12,719 nucleotides of DNA from an uncultured Planctomycetaceae bacterium (GTDB lineage: Bacteria; Planctomycetota; Planctomycetia; Pirellulales; Pirellulaceae). The notes under the pieces are model-generated. The model was given only the letters and a program-made list of their open reading frames with translations, had not been told where the DNA came from and made no database searches. Both the position numbers and the translations under genes were made by a program. This document shows positions 8,140 through 12,719 of the stretch, piece after piece. The stretch covers positions 1-12,719 of the forward strand of contig CAIXSC010000745.1 in assembly GCA_903921945.1 (NCBI GenBank), read 5' to 3'. Positions within the stretch are counted from its first letter, which is position 1; every line of letters begins with the position of its first letter.

Positions 8140-9018
8140 ATGGCGAGTCGCGTGGAGACGGAGTATCGCTACGAAAAGCTCACTTGGCCCGAAATCAACG
8201 ACGCGGTCGAACAAGGCCAAGTCTGCGTGATTCCGTGCGGGGCTGTCGAGCAACACGGCCATCATCTGCCGTTGGATGTCGACATCGTCTGTCCCACGGG
8301 CATCGCCCGCGGAGCCGGCCAGTTGATTCCAGGCAAGATGAAGGTCCTGCCGACGGTCTGTTACGGCTACACCGGCCATGTCATGGACTTTCCGGGAACC
8401 ATCAACAATGACTTCGAGCACTTCATGCACCATGTGCTCGACATCACCAAGTCGCTCGCCTACCACGGATTCAAGAAAATCATCCTGCTCAATGGCCATG
8501 GCTCGAACATGCCGAATCTGGATTTGGTCGCCCGCCGAACCAATCTGGAAACCGACGCCGAGTGCATCCTCGCCGCGTGGTGGAACTTGCTGACCGTCGA
8601 CAAGGAGTTCCTGCCGCGCTGGCGTCAAAGCAAGTTTCCCGGCGGCTGCGCCCACGCCTGCGAACTCGAAACGTCGCTCTACATGTACCTTGACGGCGAC
8701 AACGTCCGGCAAGACCAAATTCGCAACGGCACGATCAGCTTCAACGAGGAAAACAGCCCTTTCAATTGGGTTGATCTGTTCGCGGCCGGTCCGGCGACAA
8801 TCATCTCCTGGACCAGCAGCTATAGCGAAACGGGAGTGCTTGGCGAAGCGGAACTGGCGACGCCGGAGAAGGGACGTCAGGCGTACGAAGAAGCGGTCAA
8901 GCAACTCGTTCGCTTCGTGTCATGGTTCAAGGATCGGCCGAAAGATGTGCGGCGGGATCGGCATCGCCGGCCACCGACGATGCCCATACCCTGGGGACAA
9001 CGGCCGCTCCGTGGATAG
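8140..9018 (+). CDS. Creatininase-family metal-dependent amidohydrolase
   Basis: 292-residue member of the creatininase fold, a family of metal enzymes cleaving linear amide bonds (creatinine amidohydrolase, MftE-like and formamide hydrolases). Motifs: IPCGAVEQHGHHLPLDVD (31-48), in which E37, H39 and D48 match the spacing of metal ligands E34, H36 and D45 of Pseudomonas creatininase; DFPGTI (83-88); NGHGSN (118-123) with H120; and HACELETS (172-179), which offers another Glu ligand. The position of creatininase E122 is Ser here, so true creatininase activity is doubtful. The C-terminus has about 30 extra basic, Pro-rich residues beyond the usual fold. GGAGAG at 8130-8135 supports the ATG at 8140. 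No mycofactocin, riboflavin or creatine genes are nearby, so the substrate is unknown. Confidence 0.9.
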   Translation: MASRVETEYRYEKLTWPEINDAVEQGQVCVIPCGAVEQHGHHLPLDVDIVCPTGIARGAGQLIPGKMKVLPTVCYGYTGHVMDFPGTINNDFEHFMHHVLDITKSLAYHGFKKIILLNGHGSNMPNLDLVARRTNLETDAECILAAWWNLLTVDKEFLPRWRQSKFPGGCAHACELETSLYMYLDGDNVRQDQIRNGTISFNEENSPFNWVDLFAAGPATIISWTSSYSETGVLGEAELATPEKGRQAYEEAVKQLVRFVSWFKDRPKDVRRDRHRRPPTMPIPWGQRPLRG

Positions 9019-9058
9019 TGGACGGCATCGAGGAACGAGCGAATCGGTCAGGGGGGCG

Positions 9059-9079
9059 GGATGAAGGATGAAGGATGAA
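9059..9079. repeat. GGATGAA heptamer repeat, three copies
   Basis: Three exact head-to-tail copies of the 7-mer GGATGAA, followed by GGG, 40 bp downstream of the creatininase-family stop codon. It may be a small slippage-prone microsatellite; no function is assigned. Confidence 0.85.
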
Positions 9080-9160
9080 GGGCGTGAGTTGTCTCCCGCG
9101 GCCTGGGTGGCGAAGCTTTGGGCGCGCTGCACGAATTGCTTCCACAGGAACGCCCTCCGA

Positions 9161-9296
9161 TCGACGGTTTCGCTCGATCAGTTTTCGAGTTAGATCGACG
9201 GTCGCGCTCGATCGATGTACGACCGTGATCAATGGATGCGTTCGAGCGATGATTGTGTTCAATCGACGAGTGCGTTCGATTGACGAGTGCGTTCGA
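9161..9296. repeat. Degenerate 17-bp tandem array, eight units
   Basis: Eight consecutive 17-bp units start at 9161, 9178, 9195, 9212, 9229, 9246, 9263 and 9280 without a phase slip. The best-preserved units are TCGACGGTTTCGCTCGA (9161), TCGACGGTCGCGCTCGA (9195), TCGACGAGTGCGTTCGA (9263) and TTGACGAGTGCGTTCGA (9280). Units 2, 4 and 6 are more diverged, hinting at a 34-bp dimer. The array ends 41 bp before the ferredoxin ATG, in its promoter/leader region. It could be decayed tandem DNA or repeated binding sites; the sequence alone does not decide. Confidence 0.75.
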
Positions 9297-9337
9297 GGCG
9301 GCTCGGGCGGTTTGAAGAAGGGGAATCGCGGGGATCT

Positions 9338-9715
9338 ATGAGTGCTTTTAGCCATCACCTATTTGTGTGCGGAAACCAGCGGGCCGACGGACACCCGCGG
9401 GGTTGTTGCGACCCGGCGGGCAGTGGCGAATTGCGCGACTGCCTGAAGAAAGCGCTCAAGGCGCGGGGACTGGATGGCCAAGTGCGGGCTAACCAAGCCG
9501 GCTGCTTGGACCAATGCGAATGGGGACCGACCTTGGTCATCTATCCCCAAGGTATCTGGTACGGCGGCGTCAAACTCGAAGACGTTCCCCGCATCGTCGA
9601 AGAGACCATCATCGGCGGCAAGGTGATCGAGGAGCTGCGGATTCCCGACCAATGGCTCAACACGCCCGAAGGCAAGGCGGCCGGAAAACAGCGACGTTCC
9701 GACGCGGCTCGCTGA
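9338..9715 (+). CDS. Thioredoxin-like [2Fe-2S] ferredoxin domain protein
   Basis: 125-residue cytoplasmic protein resembling the thioredoxin-fold [2Fe-2S] ferredoxins (Shethna/NuoE-like group). Candidate cluster ligands are C11 (LFVC), C23 or C24 (RGCC), and C56 and C60 in the CLDQC (CxxxC) motif, which is followed by the typical EWGPTLVIYPQGIWYGGV strand. C35 is an additional cysteine. The C-terminal part (residues 81-105) continues as a helix and an RIPDQWL tail. The ATG at 9338 begins exactly where similarity starts (MSAFSHHLFVC); an upstream in-frame GTG at 9287 would add 17 Arg-rich residues encoded by repeat and spacer DNA. Its last codons and stop lie inside the first unit of the downstream array. 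Redox partners are not evident from neighbours. Confidence 0.88.
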   Translation: MSAFSHHLFVCGNQRADGHPRGCCDPAGSGELRDCLKKALKARGLDGQVRANQAGCLDQCEWGPTLVIYPQGIWYGGVKLEDVPRIVEETIIGGKVIEELRIPDQWLNTPEGKAAGKQRRSDAAR

Positions 9716-9866
9716 CCGACGCGGCCGTCAGCCGACGCGGTTCGCCAGCCGACGCGGCTCGCTAACTGACACGTCTCGCTGACCGACGCGGCTCGCTAAC
9801 CGATGCGGCCGTCAGCCTACACGGTTCGCCAGCTGACGCGGCTCGCCGGCCATCGCGACTCGCTGA
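9699..9866. repeat. Ten-unit 16/17-bp array forming two 84-bp blocks
   Basis: Monomers related to CCGACGCGGCTCGCTGA start at 9699, 9716, 9732, 9749, 9766, 9783, 9800, 9816, 9833 and 9850. Lengths run 17-16-17-17-17 and then repeat, so 9699-9782 and 9783-9866 are a direct 84-bp duplication with 13 mismatches by hand count. The first monomer contains the last five ferredoxin codons including TGA. A diverged remnant (9867-9884) extends to the stop codon of the opposing ACT gene, so the array occupies essentially the whole convergent gap. Confidence 0.85.
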
Positions 9867-9884
9867 TGATCGCGGTCGTGCTGG

Positions 9885-10376
9885 CTAGTCGGCGGACAGT
9901 AAATCGGCTTCCGAGAGCATGGTGAAGCCTTTGTTGGCGAGCGTTTCGAGAGCCAGGTCGGTGTTGTCGACCATCAAGGCGACGGCGGGCAGCGAGTTCG
10001 GTCGCATCATGAGCGGATAAGCCTGCACGATATTGATTTCCGCTTGCAGCAGCGCCGTGCAGACTTGCAGCAGCGGTTGTGAACCCGGCGGAAGCTGCAA
10101 GCCAATCAAATCGCTTTCGATCATCGCCAAGCCGGCTCGTTCCAGGATTTCCCGGCCATCGTCGGGATGGCTCAGCAAGAACCGCACGAAGGCGCACTCG
10201 GTGGCTTCGTTGAGCGACAAAGCGACGATCCGCACTTGGCTGCTTTCGAAGCGGCGGACCACCTCCAGCAACTGTCCGACTCGGTTTTCCAAAAACACCG
10301 TGAATTGCCGGAGCGTGGGAAAATCGCGTCCACGAACCGTCTTGTACTCCGTACCGGCTCCCTCGCCCGCACTCAT
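9885..10376 (-). CDS. Tandem ACT-domain protein, probable amino-acid sensor
   Basis: 163 residues made of two ACT-like domains (about 24-93 and 100-160) and no attached enzyme domain. The first begins RQFTVFLENRVGQLLEVVRRFE, where the N-R-V-G-Q-L turn is the usual ACT ligand loop; the second has LLQVCTALLQAEINIVQAYPL. ACT domains bind amino acids and regulate biosynthetic enzymes. Similar proteins may be labelled acetolactate synthase in databases because of resemblance to its small subunit, but there is no catalytic domain here. The ATG at 10376 is chosen because GGGGAG (plus-strand 10382-10387) sits five bases upstream; a GTG six bases earlier overlaps that site. It is divergent from dapA, which suggests, but does not show, a role in amino-acid metabolism. 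A good promoter lies upstream. Confidence 0.87.
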   Translation of the reverse strand: MSAGEGAGTEYKTVRGRDFPTLRQFTVFLENRVGQLLEVVRRFESSQVRIVALSLNEATECAFVRFLLSHPDDGREILERAGLAMIESDLIGLQLPPGSQPLLQVCTALLQAEINIVQAYPLMMRPNSLPAVALMVDNTDLALETLANKGFTMLSEADLLSAD

Positions 10377-10442
10377 CGACACTCCCCGGAATCAGGATCG
10401 AATCGCCTTAACGCCCGTCTACTCAGTAACTGGGCTGGCGAG

Positions 10443-10472
10443 GTTATAGGAGAAGACCCCGCGGGCGGTCAA
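10443..10472 (-). promoter_or_regulatory. Candidate sigma70-type promoter for the ACT gene
   Basis: On the - strand, TTGACC (plus 10467-10472) and TATAAC (plus 10443-10448) are separated by 18 bp, each matching the consensus hexamer at 5 of 6 positions. The start point would fall near 10436, giving a leader of about 60 nt. This is the best promoter-like pair I found in the window. Confidence 0.5.
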
Positions 10473-10498
10473 ACGCAATCCAAACGCTCCGAGGATCC

Positions 10499-10514
10499 GC
10501 CGCCCCTTGGCGGC
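10499..10514. other. Perfect 6-bp hairpin in the ACT-dapA gap
   Basis: GCCGCC (10499-10504) and GGCGGC (10509-10514) flank a CCTT loop. Its right arm overlaps the candidate dapA -35 element, so it could be an operator or simply GC-rich chance. No T-run follows on either side. Confidence 0.35.
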
Positions 10515-10536
10515 TAATCCGTAAAATCCGTATGAT
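10507..10536 (+). promoter_or_regulatory. Candidate promoter for dapA
   Basis: TTGGCG (10507-10512) and TATGAT (10531-10536) are separated by 18 bp. The -10 matches consensus at 5 of 6 positions, the -35 at 4 of 6. Transcription would start near 10543 with a leader of about 84 nt. Confidence 0.3.
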
Positions 10537-10626
10537 GCGAAACTTCCCAGGCCGAGACGGCCGTCGCGTTCGTCTCGCTGTTGTGTCATTCCCCTCTTGC
10601 CTACCACGCTCCACGGTGCTGTTACC

Positions 10627-11520
10627 ATGTCCCGCAAAGGATCCGCGTTCGCCGGGCTCGCTGTTGCCATTGTCACCCCGTTTCGCGATGGCGCCGTCGA
10701 CTATGCCAAGCTTCGCGAGCAGGTCGAATTCCAGATCGCGGCCGGCACCGACTGCCTTTGTCCCGTTGGAACAACCGGCGAGTCGCCGACGCTCAGCCAT
10801 GACGAGCATGAGCGGGTGATCAGCGAAGTCATTCAGGTGGCTCGAGGCCGGATCAAGGTGATGCCCGGGACAGGTTCCAATAGCACGGCCGAGGCGTTGC
10901 GACTGACCCGCTGGGCCGCGAAAGAAGGGGCCGACGCCTCCCTGATGGTCGCTCCGTACTACAACAAGCCGACCCAGGAAGGTTTTTACCAGCACTACAA
11001 GACGGTTGCCGAGGCGGTGGGCATTCCGATTTGCGTCTACAACATTCCTGGCCGCACGGGCAAGAACATCGAGCCGGAAACGATCGTCCGCTTGGGCGAG
11101 TTGCCGAACATCACGATGGTCAAGGAGGCCACCGGCTCGCTCGACCAAGCCTCGCAAATCCTCGCGATGTCCAATCTGACGATCCTCAGCGGTGACGACA
11201 GTTTGACGCTGCCGCTGATGTCCGTCGGCGGGGAAGGTGTCATCAGCGTGGTGGGGAACATTGTGCCAGGCGATATGCGGCAGTTGGTCCGCGCGTTTCT
11301 GGCCGGCGATGCAGCCCAAGCCCGCACGTTGCATCACAAACTGTTCCCGCTCTGTCGCGACATGCTCGGACTCTCCACCAATCCGATCCCCATCAAGGCC
11401 GCGATGAAGCTCCTGGGCCGGGATACGGGCGAACTGCGATTGCCCATGACACCGCTCGATACGGCCAGCGAGCAAAAGCTGCGGCAATCGTTGACGCGCT
11501 ACGGACTGTTGGGCGGATAG
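10627..11520 (+). CDS. dapA: 4-hydroxy-tetrahydrodipicolinate synthase
   Basis: Cytoplasmic Schiff-base aldolase condensing pyruvate with aspartate semialdehyde, the first committed step to diaminopimelate and lysine. The 297-residue product matches the usual length of about 290. Key residues are in place: GTTGESPT with T49/T50, YYNKPTQEG with Y111/Y112, YNIPGRTG with Y138 and R143, and the Schiff-base lysine K166 in MVKEATG. The complete set favours true DapA over N-acetylneuraminate lyase or keto-deoxy-sugar aldolase paralogues. The ATG at 10627 is preferred over an in-frame TTG at 10597; neither has a strong ribosome-binding site. The neighbouring divergent ACT protein might sense an amino acid, but feedback through it is speculation, since lysine usually binds DapA itself. 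Confidence 0.95.
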   Translation: MSRKGSAFAGLAVAIVTPFRDGAVDYAKLREQVEFQIAAGTDCLCPVGTTGESPTLSHDEHERVISEVIQVARGRIKVMPGTGSNSTAEALRLTRWAAKEGADASLMVAPYYNKPTQEGFYQHYKTVAEAVGIPICVYNIPGRTGKNIEPETIVRLGELPNITMVKEATGSLDQASQILAMSNLTILSGDDSLTLPLMSVGGEGVISVVGNIVPGDMRQLVRAFLAGDAAQARTLHHKLFPLCRDMLGLSTNPIPIKAAMKLLGRDTGELRLPMTPLDTASEQKLRQSLTRYGLLGG

Positions 11521-12128
11521 TCACCGCCGCTGTCCGGCCCTCTGAGGAATGACAGGAACGATCGCCAAGACACACGCGGCGATCTCGAACCGTGCGCCGT
11601 GTCGTGTGCGTCGAGCATGCGACCGAACTTGGCGGGCGGTGCACTGTTGCTGGGAGCCGATGCTTTGCCGTGTGCGACCAGCGGCTGGGGAGTGCTCTGT
11701 TCGATCGGTTCGGTTCTCTCGCCGACTCGGTCGTTTCTTTTCCGATTGCACGGCAAAGTAGCCCCAGTTCCCGCGTGCGGCGATCCAGTGCGCGGCGATC
11801 CGGTGCGCGGCGATCCGGTGCGCGGCGATCCGGTGCGCGGCGATCCGGTGCGCGGCGATCCGGTGCGCGGCGATCCGGTGCGCGGCGATCCTACGCGTTT
11901 TTAGGACGCTTTTCGATGTCCGGGTCCTACAATGGTTACAACCGTTAGAGTTGAAACGCATGATCGGAGGAACCGGTTGTTTTTCGCCAAATTATTTGGC
12001 CCTAGCGCGTCCCGAGCTACAGTTGAGGCGAAGGGATGTCGAAGGCCGCCGCTTCCGATGGCGGCGATAAGGCTTCCCAGCGTTAGATCGTGGATTGAGC
12101 CGGCTACGCGGACGCAAGGATCGCATGG
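11521..12128. other. 608-bp gap holding a 15-bp array and no clear gene
   Basis: Immediately after the dapA stop, GGCGG (11512-11516) can pair with CCGCC (11524-11528) but no T-run follows. The 15-bp array occupies 11779-11891. Its last unit runs into a short CGCG stem (11881-11884 with 11894-11897) followed by TTTTT (11898-11902), a weak terminator candidate. A TACAAT hexamer at 11928-11933 resembles a -10 element but lacks a well-spaced -35. Long open frames on both strands here are products of the array. A small SD-led TTG ORF at 11977-12132 is discussed as a finding and not called as a gene. Confidence 0.55.
11779..11891. repeat. 15-bp tandem array, eight units
   Basis: GGCGATCC recurs eight times at exact 15-bp spacing (11779, 11794, 11809, 11824, 11839, 11854, 11869 and 11884). 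The full unit is GGCGATCCGGTGCGC. The first junction has A for G (CCAGTGCGC) and the last unit passes into CTACGCG; the internal copies are identical. A GTGC at 11775-11778 resembles the end of a further partial unit. Near-perfect identity suggests recent expansion, unlike the two decayed 17-bp arrays. Each unit contains one GATC. The unit keeps all six frames open, producing artefact pentapeptides such as RGDPV and RIAAH. Confidence 0.93.
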
Positions 12129-12473
12129 ATGAACTGTCAACAGTTGGCGGAGAGAATCGAACGGTTGGCGCCAGCGGCGTCGTTACGGGATGTCGCACGG
12201 CTATGTCTGTTGTTAGCCAACCATGTCGAAGATCCCGACGCGCTGCTGGACGACAACAAACTTGCCGAGGCCTGGGCGAGGTTGAGTTTGCGCATGCAGG
12301 CAGCCACTGACCAGCACGCGGCGATGATCGATGAGCTGGAAGACATCACCGACAATCTGCCGACGGCCATCTCGGGCGAGCAGGTGCGGGCTTTGCTTCG
12401 CGCCATCCGCGTGCAAGGGCAAATGCTCAATTTGTACGTTCACTGTGGCGAGGCGGACCGCCAAACCAGTTGA
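12129..12473 (+). CDS. Small helical protein of unknown function
   Basis: 114-residue product that I do not recognise. It has no signal peptide or membrane segment and is rich in Leu, Ala, Glu, Asp, Arg and Gln, with predicted amphipathic helices at about 3-35, 41-75 and 82-106 and a short tail (YVHCGEADRQTS). Codon choice, with G or C dominating the third position, resembles the neighbouring genes, which supports real coding. AAGGA at 12116-12120, eight bases before the ATG, supports the start. It follows dapA on the same strand but after 608 bp, so co-transcription is doubtful. The preceding small frame ends in an ATGA overlap with this start. Confidence 0.7.
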   Translation: MNCQQLAERIERLAPAASLRDVARLCLLLANHVEDPDALLDDNKLAEAWARLSLRMQAATDQHAAMIDELEDITDNLPTAISGEQVRALLRAIRVQGQMLNLYVHCGEADRQTS

Positions 12474-12599
12474 GCGTCCCAAGTGAGCTCATCATCGGTT
12501 CTTCTTGGTAGATCGGTTTCTTCGCCGCCACGTTTCAGGACGAATCCGCACAGCGATCGATGACCCGGCGTCGAAACGGAGGCGGGGGAATCCAGATCG

Positions 12600-12719
12600 C
12601 TACGCCTTGGCCGCGTTCTCGATGGCGTGTCGTATCGCCTCTATGACTCCCATCGGTCGGATCGCGAAGCAGCCGAGCGCGGCGTTATCGCGGACGACGG
12701 TTGAGTTCTTCAAGCCTTC
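12600..12719 (-). CDS. C-terminal fragment of an unrecognised protein
   Basis: An open - strand frame enters from the right edge and ends at a TAG (plus 12600-12602), giving 39 residues. It includes VVRDNAALGCFAI and ends GVIEAIRHAIENAAKA, a strand or turn followed by a helix, as expected of a folded enzyme's C-terminus. The pattern faintly recalls the end of 2-oxoacid:acceptor oxidoreductase gamma subunits, but this is too little to name it. It converges on the 114-residue gene across a 126-bp gap in which I see no terminator. Confidence 0.5.
   Translation of the reverse strand, partial: EGLKNSTVVRDNAALGCFAIRPMGVIEAIRHAIENAAKA

Larger units (their letters stand above)
9019..9337. other. 319-bp gap between creatininase and ferredoxin genes
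   Basis: Contains a short GGATGAA repeat (9059-9079) and the 17-bp array (9161-9296). An 88-residue open frame at 9075-9341 reads through the array, has no recognisable motif and overlaps the ferredoxin start, so it is judged non-coding. No convincing promoter pair or terminator was seen. Confidence 0.6.

Noticed and set aside
9161..9296. Plasmid-type iteron replication origin
   Set aside because: Unit size fits iterons, but there is no rep gene, AT-rich region or DnaA box nearby and the surroundings look chromosomal.
9075..9341. 88-codon + strand ORF ahead of the ferredoxin gene
   Set aside because: It reads through the 17-bp array, is Arg/Val-rich without motifs, and overlaps the ferredoxin start in another frame.
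11779..11891. CRISPR array
   Set aside because: The 15-bp units are directly adjacent with no unique spacers and no cas genes are nearby. The same applies to the other arrays.
11521..11961. - strand ORF with seven RIAAH pentapeptide repeats, and + strand frames with RGDPV repeats
   Set aside because: The peptides are translations of the 15-bp DNA array, which is open in every frame. The flanking residues show no coding character and no ribosome-binding site precedes the - strand ATG.

Overview
The window reads as chromosomal DNA of a GC-rich bacterium, most likely a planctomycete (Pirellulales-like). This is an inference from gene content and style: a PQQ-type beta-propeller protein opening with a WPGFRG motif and tied to the membrane, an unusual double-ACT protein, a small CxxxC ferredoxin-like protein, and often weak Shine-Dalgarno sites. 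No rRNA, tRNA, CRISPR array, transposase, integrase or phage gene is visible.

Left part (1-6080, all + strand): a tRNA-dihydrouridine synthase is followed, after a repeat-filled gap, by a compact three-gene ABC exporter operon. The operon encodes a LolD/MacB-type ATPase, a 787-residue permease that appears to fuse two FtsX/MacB-like modules, and an HlyD/RND-type adaptor. This layout predicts export across or out of the envelope; no outer-membrane channel gene is present and the substrate is unknown.

Middle (6081-9018): on the - strand, a membrane-anchored PQQ-like beta-propeller protein whose stop codon abuts the adaptor's stop codon. Divergent from it is a creatininase-family amidohydrolase.

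Right part (9019-12719): a thioredoxin-like [2Fe-2S] ferredoxin gene (+) converges on a double-ACT-domain gene (-). The ACT gene is divergent from dapA (4-hydroxy-tetrahydrodipicolinate synthase, lysine/diaminopimelate pathway), with a plausible promoter for each in the shared 250-bp gap. After dapA comes a 608-bp repeat-containing gap, a 114-residue helical protein of unknown function, and at the right edge the C-terminal 39 codons of an unrecognised - strand gene.

The most unusual feature is non-coding. Four gaps between genes carry tandem arrays with unit lengths of 15-18 bp but unrelated unit sequences: 18 bp then 15 bp at 1403-1565; eight 17-bp units at 9161-9296; ten 16/17-bp units arranged as two 84-bp blocks at 9699-9866, almost filling the space between two convergent stop codons; and eight nearly identical 15-bp units at 11779-11891. 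They differ in decay, as if arrays of about this unit length arise repeatedly and independently in this genome. Units whose length is a multiple of three also create long spurious reading frames.
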